A stretch of DNA of 64,000 nucleotides. Source: Chroogloeocystis siderophila 5.2 s.c.1 (lineage in GTDB: Bacteria; Cyanobacteriota; Cyanobacteriia; Cyanobacteriales; Chroococcidiopsidaceae). The stretch's first letter is position 1; each line of letters starts with the position of its first letter. The stretch lies in contig NZ_MRCC01000020.1 in assembly GCF_001904655.1 (NCBI RefSeq), positions 1 through 64,000 on the forward strand, written 5' to 3'. A program made the translations under genes and the position numbers. Positions 36,209-45,615 of the stretch are shown piece after piece. The notes beneath the pieces were generated by a model, which had not been told where the DNA came from, searched no databases, and saw nothing but the letters and a program-made list of their open reading frames with translations.

Positions 36209-36558
36209 AACTGTGGCGAATTAACGCTACAAGTGTCGCACCCGTGAGTGTAATCGCAGTACCTTCATGCGAGACGATGTTTATCGCGGCTACTTGCCAG
36301 ATGTTAAACAGCAGATTGCAGACATGGCTGTTAACGGCAGTGGTATCCGAGATACTGCCCGTGTGCTGAAGATTAGTCCCACAACTGTGATTGAAGCATT
36401 AAAAAAAGATCGTCCCATCGAACGCAAACATCTCACCTTGCCAACTCGGATTAAGCGGTTAGCTCGAAAAACGATTTGCTTGTCCAAGTCCATTTGGTTA
36501 CATGATGTGGTCATTGGTCTAATTCATCAATCGCTATGAATTTGGCTTAGACATCTAA
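36209..36558 (+). mobile_element. IS1-family transposase remnant, internally deleted
   Basis: The N-terminal part has the zinc-knuckle RYKCRTRECNRSTF and the InsA helix-turn-helix LPDVKQQIADMAVNGSGIRD, then ARVLKISPTTVIEALKKD. It jumps directly to the extreme C-terminus of InsB, IERKHLTLPTRIKRLARKTI and CLSKSIWLHDVVIGL, and in a shifted frame NRYEFGLDI to TAA 36556. The DDE catalytic core is gone, so it is not active by itself. A small deletion also removed sequence between CGELT and RYKC. Terminal inverted repeats were not identified. It truncates the AraC remnant. Confidence 0.85.
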
Positions 36559-36603
36559 ACTTGATCCACCAGTCTAGAACATAACCGGCGGCGATATAAA
36601 TTC

Positions 36604-36862
36604 TTGTCTCGTGACAGAGATCTAGAGCCAATCATCAGCATCGAAACACTTAATAAGTACGATGCTGACATCTTATTTATCGTAAATCTTGTCAAAAGAT
36701 CGCCAGGCTATTATTTCCAGCATCCTGTGTTTAGAAGCTTGAAAGCTGTCAAAAATAATCGAGCCTATGTTGTCAGTCATGAAACTTGGAGTGGAGTAGG
36801 CATATTAGGAGCTAATAATATATTTGATGACTTTGTTTAACTACTTGCCAAAAGGTAAATAA
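36604..36862 (+). pseudogene. C-terminal fragment of a siderophore-binding protein (FecB-like)
   Basis: The frame gives ISIETLNKYDADILFIVNLV, then YFQHPVFRSLKAVKNNRAYV and GILGANNIFDDFV. This matches the C-terminal lobe of Fe-siderophore periplasmic proteins; compare LEMLKLLDADVMFVVNPDSE in the intact gene at 48530-49477. A TAA at 36838 is followed one base later by NYLPKGK to TAA 36860, indicating a one-base deletion. The N-terminal two thirds and the signal peptide are absent. It lies 45 bases after the IS1 remnant. Confidence 0.85.
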
Positions 36863-37259
36863 GATATGTATTTTACCTAGAATATAGCAATCAAATTTGC
36901 TGACTGAATTACTTGTAGAGATATTAAGAGAGGTCAGGGAATCCCCATACTTAAAAGCTTCTTGATTTAACAAGGCGGAAACTGTCAGTCTACAGCCATA
37001 AAAGCATCCTTCGTTACTGCGTTCCCAAAAGAATTGCTAAGTTTTCAAGACAGACGTTTTTGTTTCTCGCGCTATGTGCCTCGAAACAAATAAAAATAGG
37101 ATAAAAATTTGCCGTTTTTGGATAGACTGAATGTCTCAAAAACTATTAAGATGATTCAGCGTGTTAATGACAAAGGATTTAATAATACAAAAATTGGCGA
37201 ATAAATAAGGACTCTTAGCTTCTAACTATCAGCAATTAAGTACAAAAATAAATAGTATT
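36863..37259. other. Spacer upstream of the ABC transporter gene
   Basis: 397 bases without a supportable gene, presumably further decayed DNA at the left and the ABC-gene promoter at the right. No terminator or repeat of note was seen. Confidence 0.3.
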
Positions 37260-39035
37260 ATGCATTCTTTCTCAGTTGGTAAACACCCACTACTAAGGTT
37301 ATTGCGCTACGCTAAAGGCTACAGAACTCAAGTGTGGAGTGCGATCGCCTGTACAATCCTCAACAGGCTTTGTGACTTAGCACCATCGTACTTAATTGGG
37401 GTAGCAGTTGATGTCGTGGTAGAACGAGAAAACTCGCTGATTTCTCGCTTGGGTGTCACCAACATTGTGGGACAACTGGGGGTGCTATCACTCTTAACGC
37501 TGTTAATTTGGAGTTTAGAATCACTCTTTGAATTTTTATATGATCGCCTATGGCGCACCTTAGCCCAAACGATCCAGCATAAATTACGCCTTGATGCTTA
37601 TACGCATTTGCAAGAACTCGAACTGAATTTCTTTGAGGAACGCTCTACCGGAACACTTTTATCAATTTTGAACGATGATATCAATCAATTAGAACAGTTT
37701 CTCAATTCGGGAGCTGCCGAAGTTATCCATTTTATTACGACAGTTCTCGCTGTTGGCGGCTCGTTTGCTATTATTGCTCCAAGTGTTGCGCCGTTTGCGA
37801 TTGTACCGATTCCTTTTATATTCTGGGGTTCATTAGCATTTCAAAATCGACTTGCGCCGCGCTATGCTGATGTCCGCGAAAAAGCAAGTTTGATCAGTAG
37901 CCGTTTAACTAATAACCTCTCAGGAATTGCAACGATTAAAAGCTTTACCGCTGAACCATATGAGCGATCGCGCGTCATGGATGAAAGTGAAGCTTATCGT
38001 CGCAGTAACCAAAAAGCGATCGCACTGAGTGCGGCTTTTTTCCCCTTGATTCGCTTGATCGTTGTCTTAGGTTTCATCGCCACGCTGTTTTTTGGCGGTG
38101 TTGCTGTGGCGAATGGTAATTTAACAGTAGGAACTTACGGCTTTTTAGTATTTATTGTTCAACTACTACTATGGCCTTTTGCGTCCTTAAGCCAACTGAT
38201 GGACGAGTATCAACGCGCAATGGCTTCGATCCGACGCGTGATGCGGTTGTTAGATACTCCGATTGCAATTCCTACAGGTAGTCATCCGCTACCTTTAAAA
38301 GCGGTACGCGGTGAAGTGCGGCTTGACAATATTACGTTTGCCTACAAAGATCGCACTCATGTGCTCAAAAATCTATCATTGCATATTCCCGCTGGAGCAA
38401 ATATTGGCATCGTTGGTGCAACAGGTTCGGGTAAAAGTACGCTGGTCAAACTGCTACTACGCTTTTATGAAATCCAAGCAGGACAAATCTTGATTGATGG
38501 TATCGATATTCGGGAGTTGCGACTGAGGGATTTACGGCGCTGTATTGGTTGGGTAAGTCAGGATGTGTTTCTATTTCACGGTACAGTTGCCGAAAATATT
38601 GCCTACGGTAACTTTGATGCTCATCATGAGGATATTATTCACGCTGCCAAGTTAGCAGAGGCGCACGAATTTATTGTGCAACTACCGCAAGGATACGATA
38701 CCATCGTTGGCGAACGCGGTCAAAAACTTTCGGGTGGACAACGACAGCGATTAGCAATTGCCCGTGCAATTCTCAAAGATCCACCAATTCTAGTTTTGGA
38801 TGAAGCGACATCTGCGGTGGATAATGAAACCGAAGCAGCAATTCAAAAATCTTTATTCGTGATTACGCAAAATCGAACAATAATTGCGATCGCACATCGT
38901 CTTTCCACAATTCGTCACAGCGATTATATTTATGTCATGGATAAAGGTGAAGTTGTCGAACAAGGTACACATGAGGAACTATTAGCACTCAATGGTATCT
39001 ATGCTAATTTGTGGCGCGTACAGTCTGAAGTTTAG
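37260..39035 (+). CDS. ABC transporter, fused permease and ATPase (MsbA/lipid-exporter type)
   Basis: 591 residues. Six membrane helices lie in residues 20-310 (type IV exporter fold), then the nucleotide-binding domain. Walker A is GATGSGKST near 395, the Q-loop is GWVSQDVFLFHGTV, the signature is LSGGQRQRLAIARAIL, Walker B is ILVLDEATSAVD, and the H-loop is IAIAHRLSTIRHSD. A half transporter that should work as a homodimer. Its place next to siderophore-gene fragments makes a siderophore or peptide exporter possible, but lipid or drug export is equally possible. Coding is intact, unlike the genes to its left. Confidence 0.93.
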   Translation: MHSFSVGKHPLLRLLRYAKGYRTQVWSAIACTILNRLCDLAPSYLIGVAVDVVVERENSLISRLGVTNIVGQLGVLSLLTLLIWSLESLFEFLYDRLWRTLAQTIQHKLRLDAYTHLQELELNFFEERSTGTLLSILNDDINQLEQFLNSGAAEVIHFITTVLAVGGSFAIIAPSVAPFAIVPIPFIFWGSLAFQNRLAPRYADVREKASLISSRLTNNLSGIATIKSFTAEPYERSRVMDESEAYRRSNQKAIALSAAFFPLIRLIVVLGFIATLFFGGVAVANGNLTVGTYGFLVFIVQLLLWPFASLSQLMDEYQRAMASIRRVMRLLDTPIAIPTGSHPLPLKAVRGEVRLDNITFAYKDRTHVLKNLSLHIPAGANIGIVGATGSGKSTLVKLLLRFYEIQAGQILIDGIDIRELRLRDLRRCIGWVSQDVFLFHGTVAENIAYGNFDAHHEDIIHAAKLAEAHEFIVQLPQGYDTIVGERGQKLSGGQRQRLAIARAILKDPPILVLDEATSAVDNETEAAIQKSLFVITQNRTIIAIAHRLSTIRHSDYIYVMDKGEVVEQGTHEELLALNGIYANLWRVQSEV

Positions 39036-39115
39036 TCAATAGTTTAAAGTAGATTAGGAGATTGTTGCAATAGATTGCAAACTATTAAGCTGCACTAGAT
39101 AGCACGTTTGTCAGA

Positions 39116-40396
39116 TTAAAAAACAAAAATCACTTGCAGATGCCATTTCTCATCTTCACGGATTAACTGAATTTGTTGAATAAATTCGCGGAAATAAAAG
39201 CGGCGTTCGGCTTCGGATAGATCTAACCAAAATTGCGCAATGGAAACAGCTTGCGCAACAGAACGTAAATTGACTGGTGGTAATGTAGATAATTGAGCTT
39301 GTAATTCTGATATCTCAGTGCGAAGTTTGTAACCTCTCAGTTGCGCCGTTTCGAGATCTAAAATTCCTGTAGTAGTTAAGTTGGGTAGTTGAGCAAGGAT
39401 TTCTTGTTTGGATGTGATCGCACTATTCAAAGACTCCTTAACTGCATCTAACTGTGGAAAGTTCATTCCTGCAACTGCACGCGGTAGATCTTGACAAATC
39501 GAGTTGATTGTATTTTCTAAAACCTGAGCATACGCGATCGCCCCACATTTTGGACGTTTTGGGCAAAGTGTAGGACGTAAGTAAAGGTATTCACTCTTTT
39601 TTTGGTGGGTTGTAACGCGCACGACTGTCATCGGCGATTGACATTCTTGACAGACAACTAAACCTGCAAGACTACGCGGCGCACTCGCGGTACGTGGTGG
39701 TAAACGTCGATTGCGACGTAATAATCGATCTACCTGCGCAGCTTCTTCTCTAGAAATAATTGGTACGTGCGTATTAGCAACAACATCACCGTTTTGATAC
39801 GCGGTATCGCCGCGATAGACAGGATTTGTTAACCAACGTCGCCCAGTAGTCACAGAAATTTTTTTGTTGTATTTTTGTGCTAAATGGCGTACTGCACCGC
39901 GTAAGGAACCGTAAAGCAGAAAGTGTTCAAAAAAATCCTTAACGACGGGGGAAGCACTGCGATCTAGTGCATATTTATCTTTACCGCGACGATAACCGTA
40001 TGGGGCTTTTCCTGGTGGGGGTTGGGCGCTGATTCGATTGCGCGCGTGTCCCTGGCGAATGCGGCGACTACGTTGTTCGCGTTGCATCACTTGCAGCAAT
40101 TGAATTAAGTTAGCTTGGATATCGCTAGTGTTGGTTTGTTCAGTAGTGATGATTTTGATGTCTAGTGCTTGGAGTTGCGTGATGCGATCGCTGACTTCTT
40201 GTACTGAGTCGCCAAGTTCTTCGATTCTACGAATAAGGAGATATGCGCCTTCGGTTTGGCAGTCTTTGATCAGTTGTTGCAGTTGCGTGCGTTTGCCAAA
40301 ATCTTGATAGATAGAGTCGATTTCCCAACCCCAGATAGTGGGATCGGGTGGAGATTCGAGGAGAGGATCGCTGTAGGTGTAGGCGATGATTTTCAT
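39116..40396 (-). CDS. Divergent XisF-like serine recombinase family protein
   Basis: 426 residues from the ATG at 40396. The layout is that of a large serine recombinase: short N-terminal resolvase-like domain, the Recombinase domain (APYGYRRGKDKYALDRSASP, RRWLTNPVYRGDTAYQNG), a zinc ribbon (CQECQSPMTVVRV...CPKRPKC), and a C-terminal coiled coil. The expected Y-x-R-V-S start is replaced by AYTYSDPLLE and the LDRLGR motif by RRIEELGDS, so the usual catalytic Arg residues are missing. It may be inactive or use other residues. A dispersed repeat abuts the start codon, leaving no ribosome site. Related to XisF of heterocyst elements, but no element ends were found. Confidence 0.8.
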   Translation of the reverse strand: MKIIAYTYSDPLLESPPDPTIWGWEIDSIYQDFGKRTQLQQLIKDCQTEGAYLLIRRIEELGDSVQEVSDRITQLQALDIKIITTEQTNTSDIQANLIQLLQVMQREQRSRRIRQGHARNRISAQPPPGKAPYGYRRGKDKYALDRSASPVVKDFFEHFLLYGSLRGAVRHLAQKYNKKISVTTGRRWLTNPVYRGDTAYQNGDVVANTHVPIISREEAAQVDRLLRRNRRLPPRTASAPRSLAGLVVCQECQSPMTVVRVTTHQKKSEYLYLRPTLCPKRPKCGAIAYAQVLENTINSICQDLPRAVAGMNFPQLDAVKESLNSAITSKQEILAQLPNLTTTGILDLETAQLRGYKLRTEISELQAQLSTLPPVNLRSVAQAVSIAQFWLDLSEAERRFYFREFIQQIQLIREDEKWHLQVIFVF

Positions 40397-40397
40397 T

Positions 40398-40480
40398 GAA
40401 CGAACCACAGAGGAGGACACTGCGTTGGGCGGCTTTGCTGACTTGAAGCAAGTGTCCGTGACGCAGAGGGCGCAGAGGTT
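40398..40480. repeat. Dispersed repeat split by a nested hairpin
   Basis: GAACGAACCACAGAGG begins at 40398, one base from the recombinase start codon. It is interrupted by a unit with arms GGACACT (40415-40421) and AGTGTCC (40451-40457) around GCGTTGGGCGGCTTTGCTGA, then resumes as GACGCAGAGGGCGCAGAGG. The inner unit is the style of cyanobacterial hairpin inserts. Confidence 0.65.
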
Positions 40481-40845
40481 TAGACTTGAGAGAGTTCGAT
40501 GATGTTGTTGTCGGGATCTTTGGTGAAAAGTGCGGGTCTACCAAAGGCGCTAGTTTGAATCGGGTAGTTGTGGGCGATGAGGCGTTGTTTCGCAGTTTCT
40601 AAGTCGTCTACTGCAAAGGAAATATGTGAGTTGCGTCCCCATTTTTCGGCGTTTTGAATTTGTGAAGGAACTGTTGGGACGACGATGAGGTGGAGTTGAA
40701 AGTCGCCGATTTGATACCACGTACCAGGGAAATTGAGCGATCGCATTTCAGATTTAGATAAGCCCAGGATATTGCTATAAAAATTTTCGGCGCGTTGCAA
40801 GTCGGTGACTAGAAGTGCTGCGTGGAGACATTTTGTGATGTGCAT
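40480..40845 (-). CDS. VOC/glyoxalase-fold protein
   Basis: 121 residues from the ATG at 40845. The VOC fold begins MHITKCLHAALLVTDLQRAE with the first metal His, then FYSNILGLSKSEMRSLNFPG, a second His in HLIVVP and NSHISFAVDDLETAKQRL, and ends FTKDPDNNIIELSQV with a metal Glu. Such proteins include glyoxalase I, fosfomycin-resistance and dioxygenase enzymes; the reaction here is unknown. An upstream extension to 40950 overlaps a possible extension of the pentapeptide gene and is not needed. It lies next to the repeat at 40398-40480. Confidence 0.8.
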   Translation of the reverse strand: MHITKCLHAALLVTDLQRAENFYSNILGLSKSEMRSLNFPGTWYQIGDFQLHLIVVPTVPSQIQNAEKWGRNSHISFAVDDLETAKQRLIAHNYPIQTSAFGRPALFTKDPDNNIIELSQV

Positions 40846-40959
40846 AGTAGTTACTGGTTGGTGATTAAGAGAACAGGTATCGTACTTGTACTCATTTTTA
40901 CTTATTGGATTTTTTGTTTGTTGCAAACTAATATAGGCGATCGCAGTCAAGAGGGTACT

Positions 40960-41379
40960 ATGGATGCTTCTGAGTTAATCGCAAAGTACATCGCTGGAGA
41001 ACGAGATTTTAAAGCGATTAATTTGATTGGTGCTAGCTTAGCGAAAATTAACCTCAGTGGTGCTTCGTTGCGTGAAGCGTCGCTGAGTGAAGCTGATCTC
41101 AGTCAAGCCGACTTAGTAGGTACTAATTTTAGAGAAGCTTCCTTAAGTAAGGCAAACTTAAGCGCAGCAAACTTGAGTGGTGCTATCTTGAATGGAGCAA
41201 ATTTATTTGCGGCAAACCTTAAAGGTGCTAACCTCAGTGATGCAGAATTAAAAATGACAGACCTAAAAATGGCAGACTTGAGTGGCGCAGACTTGAGTGG
41301 TGCAAGCCTTTGGGGTGCATCGCTGACTGGCGCAAAATTACAAGGGACGATAATGCCAGATGGTACAGTTCATGAGTAG
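40960..41379 (+). CDS. Pentapeptide-repeat protein
   Basis: 139 residues from the ATG at 40960, with GAGGG eight bases upstream. From residue 19 it has about twenty A(D/N)LXX repeats (LIGASLAKINLSGASLREAS, LSAANLSGAILNGANLFAAN), forming a right-handed beta-helix. The N-terminal cap is DASELIAKYIAGERDFKAIN. No signal peptide in this form; starting at 40822 would add a membrane segment, but overlaps the VOC gene and lacks support. Pentapeptide proteins are abundant in cyanobacteria and mostly of unknown role. The stop codon leads straight into a heptamer repeat. Confidence 0.88.
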   Translation: MDASELIAKYIAGERDFKAINLIGASLAKINLSGASLREASLSEADLSQADLVGTNFREASLSKANLSAANLSGAILNGANLFAANLKGANLSDAELKMTDLKMADLSGADLSGASLWGASLTGAKLQGTIMPDGTVHE

Positions 41380-41399
41380 GGGTGAGGAGTGAGGGGTGA
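41379..41399. repeat. Tandem heptamer GGGGTGA/GGAGTGA x3
   Basis: GGGGTGA GGAGTGA GGGGTGA starting on the last base of the pentapeptide stop codon; an STRR-type repeat. Confidence 0.7.
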
Positions 41400-41569
41400 G
41401 AGGTTAGATAATACAATTACCTATTACCAAGCGTTGCGAAATTTGAGACAATCAAGAAATAGTAGCTAACATATACCGAGACTAGAAAGTAACTTAAAAA
41501 TTCATTCGTAGTGTAATTCGCCCTTAGTGGTAGCTACAATTTTCATTGCGTCTCATCAGGAATCAGAAG

Positions 41570-43252
41570 ATGCCGGACAATTTTAAAAGCCACGTTGTTA
41601 CCCAAGGCGTACAGCGATCGCCTAATCGTGCAATGCTGCGCGCAGTGGGGTTTGGAGATAACGATTTTCTCAAAGCAATTGTTGGAATTGCGAATAGTTA
41701 TAGCACGATCACTCCCTGCAATATGGGAATTAATCAACTTGCGCAACGTGCTGAAGCTGGAATCCGTGCCGCAGGAGCGATGCCGCAAATATTCGGTACA
41801 ATCACAATCAGCGATGGTATCTCGATGGGAACCGAGGGAATGAAATATTCCTTAGTGTCGCGCGAAGTCATTGCAGATTCAATTGAAACCGTGTGTACCG
41901 GACAAAGTATGGATGGGGTACTCGCGATCGGTGGTTGTGATAAAAATATGCCAGGAGCAATGATTGCGATCGCCCGCATGAATATTCCCGCAATTTTTGT
42001 CTATGGTGGTACCATTAAGCCTGGTCATCACAACGGACGCGATTTAACGGTTGTCAGCGCGTTTGAAGCTGTCGGAGAATATAGCGCAGGTAAAATTCCT
42101 TACGAAGAATTATTAGAAGTCGAGCGCAAAGCGTGTCCTGGTGCAGGTTCCTGCGGAGGAATGTATACTGCTAATACAATGTCCTCTGCGTTTGAAGCAA
42201 TGGGAATGAGTTTACCCTATTCTTCGACAATGGCAGCCGAAGATGCAGAAAAAGCCGATAGTACCGAAAAATCCGCATTTGTATTAGTAGAAGCTATTCG
42301 TAACCAGCTATTACCTCGACAAATTCTCACGCGCAAAGCGTTTGAAAACGCGATTTCGGTCATTATGGCGGTGGGGGGGTCGACGAATGCTGTATTACAT
42401 TTACTCGCGATCGCGCATACGGCTGGTGTAGAGTTAACATTAGATGACTTTGAAACGATTCGCGCCCGCGTTCCGGTACTTTGTGACTTAAAACCAAGTG
42501 GACAATTTGTCGCGACAGATTTGCATCGTGCGGGTGGAATTCCCCAAGTGATGAAAATGCTACTCGTCCACGATTTACTGCATGGCGACGCACTCACAAT
42601 AACAGGAAAAACCGTTGCGGAAGTTTTAGCCGATGTTCCCGCTGAACCACGTCGCGATCAATTTGTGATTCACCCCTGGGATAAACCAATATATCAGCAA
42701 GGACACTTGGCAGTTTTACGCGGGAATTTAGCCGCAGAAGGCGCAGTTGCTAAAATTACAGGTGTGAAAAAGCCCGTAATTACAGGTCCGGCGCGTGTCT
42801 TCGAATCAGAAGAAGCGTGTTTAGAGGCGATTTTAGCAGGCAAAATCGTTGCTGGCGATGTGATTGTCATTCGCTACGAGGGTCCTAAAGGTGGTCCTGG
42901 AATGCGCGAAATGTTAGCGCCCACAAGTGCCATTATCGGTGCAGGTTTGGGTGACTCGGTAGGATTAATCACCGATGGACGATTTTCGGGCGGTACTTAT
43001 GGTATGGTCGTCGGTCACGTTGCGCCAGAAGCAGCAGTAGGAGGTGCGATCGCACTTGTACAAGAAGGTGACACAATTACAATTGATGCGCCGCAGCGTT
43101 TGTTACAACTGCACGTATCCGATGCAGAGTTAGCCTTACGTCGGCAAAATTGGCAACCTCCATCACCGCGTTACACCAAAGGTGTTCTAGCAAAATATGC
43201 CAAGTTAGTTTCTTCTAGCAGTGTCGGTGCTGTCACTGATTTGGAATTATAA
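41570..43252 (+). CDS. ilvD: Dihydroxy-acid dehydratase
   Basis: 560 residues, full length. Iron-sulfur ligands are in [35 protein letters not shown] and [20 protein letters not shown]. It also has the C-terminal catalytic region [20 protein letters not shown]. It dehydrates dihydroxy acids to 2-keto acids in valine, isoleucine and CoA-precursor synthesis. The ATG at 41570 is supported by AGGA eight bases upstream; the track's longer start at 41546 is not. It is monocistronic. Confidence 0.96.
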   Translation: MPDNFKSHVVTQGVQRSPNRAMLRAVGFGDNDFLKAIVGIANSYSTITPCNMGINQLAQRAEAGIRAAGAMPQIFGTITISDGISMGTEGMKYSLVSREVIADSIETVCTGQSMDGVLAIGGCDKNMPGAMIAIARMNIPAIFVYGGTIKPGHHNGRDLTVVSAFEAVGEYSAGKIPYEELLEVERKACPGAGSCGGMYTANTMSSAFEAMGMSLPYSSTMAAEDAEKADSTEKSAFVLVEAIRNQLLPRQILTRKAFENAISVIMAVGGSTNAVLHLLAIAHTAGVELTLDDFETIRARVPVLCDLKPSGQFVATDLHRAGGIPQVMKMLLVHDLLHGDALTITGKTVAEVLADVPAEPRRDQFVIHPWDKPIYQQGHLAVLRGNLAAEGAVAKITGVKKPVITGPARVFESEEACLEAILAGKIVAGDVIVIRYEGPKGGPGMREMLAPTSAIIGAGLGDSVGLITDGRFSGGTYGMVVGHVAPEAAVGGAIALVQEGDTITIDAPQRLLQLHVSDAELALRRQNWQPPSPRYTKGVLAKYAKLVSSSSVGAVTDLEL

Positions 43253-43410
43253 CTAAGTAGGTGGGCACAATTAAATACCACAATTGTGGAGGTCGGATAA
43301 TGGGTAATAGGTAAAGGGTAATTCTTAATAAGTATTCTTGCCAATGACCAATTACCAGTTACCAACGATCAACTTTCAAATGAAGTTTATTTTCACCTAC
43401 TCACTTACCA

Positions 43411-44724
43411 ATGAGTCATTATCGCCTTCCTCCTGGTCAAACGGGTTTACCTGTAATCGGAGAATCGCTGTCATTTCGCTTCGATCCGCATTTTATCGAA
43501 AAGCGCTATCGCCAGTATGGTCCGATTTTTCGGACGCAGATTATCGGTAGACCCGCTGTATTTATGATTGGTCCAGAGGCTGTAGAATTTGTTCTTTCTA
43601 GCCATATGGATCATTTCTCTTGGCGGGAGGGATGGCCCGATAATTTTAAACTTTTACTCGGAGAATCGCTGTTTGTACAAGACGGTGAGGAACATCGCAA
43701 AAATCGCCGTCTCATTATGCCTGCAATGCATGGTACTGCACTAGAAAGTTATTTTGGTGCAATGGAGACACTGACGCAACAATATCTCCAAAAATGGCAA
43801 CTAAAAGGCAAATTTGTTTGGTATGAGGAGTTTAAACAGCTGACGTTTGATATAGCTAGTCAACTGTTATTAGGAACAAATACAGGTGCAGAAGCCGCGC
43901 GGTTGAGTCAGTTCTTTACCACACTCACAAATGGCTTATTTACGATTAATCCGCTACCTTTACCAGGAACAAAATTAGGCAAAGCGATCGCCGCGCGTAA
44001 CCTAATTTTGCAGCACCTCGCTCAAGTTGTCAAAGAACGCCAGCAAAACCCGACGAAAGATGCGCTGAGTTTACTCGTACAAGCGCGTGATGAAGATGGT
44101 AACAAAATGAGCGATCGCGAACTGGTTGCGCAAGCTATGCTACTGCTTTTTGCTGGTCATGAAACAACTACCGCAATGCTAACGTGGTTATGTTTGGAAC
44201 TAGCGCTTCATCCAGAAGTTTTGCAACGGGCAAGAAATGAGCAATTTGAGTTAGCCCAAGAGAGATTTTCACTAGAACAATTAGGGAAAATGCCTTATCT
44301 TGACCAAGTTTTAGCTGAAGTTGAAAGGTTGCATCCTCCCGTTGCAGGTGGCTTTCGCGGGGTCATCAAGCCGTTTGAGTTTCATGGCTATTACGTACCA
44401 GCAGGATGGATGGTATCGTATTCAATTCAACTTACCCACCAACTACCAGAAATTTACCCCGAACCACAGCATTTTGAGCCTGACCGTTTTAGTCCGCAAC
44501 GCCAAGAACATAAACAGCGTTCCTACAGTTTAATTGGTTTTGGTGGTGGACCGCGAATTTGTGTCGGAATCGCGTTTGCCAAAATGGAAATGAAAGTTAT
44601 TGCAGCACATCTACTGCGTAACTATGAATGGAAACTGTTACCCCATCAAAATTTAGCAGACATTCGATTTCCTACCAGCCGCCCTCAAGATGGATTGCGC
44701 GTTCAATTTCAACAACTAAACTAA
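43411..44724 (+). CDS. Cytochrome P450 (CYP120-like)
   Basis: 437 residues with no N-terminal membrane anchor, starting MSHYRLPPGQTGLPVIGESL. The I-helix is MLLLFAGHETTTAMLTWLCL, the K-helix EVERLHPP with the ExxR motif partly shifted (AEVERLHPPV), and the heme Cys is in FGGGPRICVGIAFAKMEMK. The proline-rich start and the PxPGxKxGKAI segment fit the CYP120 group of cyanobacteria, known to hydroxylate retinoids in Synechocystis. Substrate here is not established. No redox partner is adjacent. Confidence 0.92.
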   Translation: MSHYRLPPGQTGLPVIGESLSFRFDPHFIEKRYRQYGPIFRTQIIGRPAVFMIGPEAVEFVLSSHMDHFSWREGWPDNFKLLLGESLFVQDGEEHRKNRRLIMPAMHGTALESYFGAMETLTQQYLQKWQLKGKFVWYEEFKQLTFDIASQLLLGTNTGAEAARLSQFFTTLTNGLFTINPLPLPGTKLGKAIAARNLILQHLAQVVKERQQNPTKDALSLLVQARDEDGNKMSDRELVAQAMLLLFAGHETTTAMLTWLCLELALHPEVLQRARNEQFELAQERFSLEQLGKMPYLDQVLAEVERLHPPVAGGFRGVIKPFEFHGYYVPAGWMVSYSIQLTHQLPEIYPEPQHFEPDRFSPQRQEHKQRSYSLIGFGGGPRICVGIAFAKMEMKVIAAHLLRNYEWKLLPHQNLADIRFPTSRPQDGLRVQFQQLN

Positions 44725-44791
44725 GTAATAATATAGCTACAAATGGTAATTGGTTATTAAATAGTGATTAGCTATTGGCTTTTATTTGTCT

Positions 44792-44811
44792 GCTAAATGC
44801 TAACAGAAGAA
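44792..44811. repeat. 20-base dispersed repeat, copy 2 of 2
   Basis: GCTAAATGCTAACAGAAGAA, identical to 19016-19035, in the 153-base spacer between the P450 and the next gene. Confidence 0.7.
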
Positions 44812-44877
44812 ACGCTAAGGGCTGTGCCATTACCCAGTTCCAAAATTTAATACTTCTACTTTTCAGGTGCTTTTACT

Positions 44878-45519
44878 ATGACAACACAAGCGGACAATGA
44901 ACTACAGCAAAAAGTATATCACAATATTGACCAAGTAAAAGATGTTTTATTCAAAGCTATTGAGCGTTTACAAACAACTACGCAGCAAGCAAAAGATACA
45001 TTAACCGAAACTACAGGAAAAGCTGTTAAAGCCGTTGATATTCAAAGTGCGATCGCATCTTCTATAAGCAATTGGTTACAAGATCATCCAGCAATTTTAC
45101 ACTTAGTACAAATTCTGATCTGGGCAACCGAACATCCAATTATTAGCTTCATCCTTGGCTTATTTGTTATTGCGATCACTTGGAGTTTAATTAAAGCAAT
45201 CGGTCGTCTTATTGATGAAATCGCAACAACTTTATTACAAGCTCCGTTAAGCATACTTCGAAATGCCTTCATCTTCTTTGCTAATTCGTTGGGTAATTTA
45301 GGAAAATTAGCCTTAAATAAATTACCACATAACCAAGCTGCTGAACAGTTGGCTTTACAGCAAACAAGTAGTATAGTTATTAAAGATAAACATCAACAAA
45401 TTGTAGAAATTTCTAATAGATTAGAAGCAATTCAACAAGAACAAAACGAGCTTTTAAAAGCACTAATGGAAATATTAGCAAGCGATGAAAAACATATTAG
45501 TGTATCAAATAAGACCTGA
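44878..45519 (+). CDS. Hypothetical membrane protein with coiled-coil ends
   Basis: 213 residues. Residues 1-75 are polar and helical, with ERLQTTTQQAKDTLTETTGK, resembling apolipoprotein-like stress helices. A hydrophobic helix lies at about 88-110 (FILGLFVIAITWSLIKAIGR), with a further amphipathic, weakly hydrophobic stretch at 120-150. The C-terminus is a coiled coil (IVEISNRLEAIQQEQNELLK). I do not recognise a family. It could be a membrane-shaping or stress protein. It stands alone. Confidence 0.7.
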   Translation: MTTQADNELQQKVYHNIDQVKDVLFKAIERLQTTTQQAKDTLTETTGKAVKAVDIQSAIASSISNWLQDHPAILHLVQILIWATEHPIISFILGLFVIAITWSLIKAIGRLIDEIATTLLQAPLSILRNAFIFFANSLGNLGKLALNKLPHNQAAEQLALQQTSSIVIKDKHQQIVEISNRLEAIQQEQNELLKALMEILASDEKHISVSNKT

Positions 45520-45615
45520 GTTCGGGCTAAGGAAATTAAGGTAAAAGCTCGTCAATATATCTTCATATCTTCGGGATGTCTCTCTTCAGATTAGTTCGCG
45601 ATGGAGGGCTAATAT

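Noticed and set aside
37260-40396. An integrated element around the recombinase gene
   Set aside because: No direct repeats, phage or conjugation genes; neighbours look chromosomal.
40822-40959. N-terminal extension of the pentapeptide gene with a membrane helix
   Set aside because: It overlaps the start of the VOC gene and the internal ATG at 40960 has a good ribosome site.
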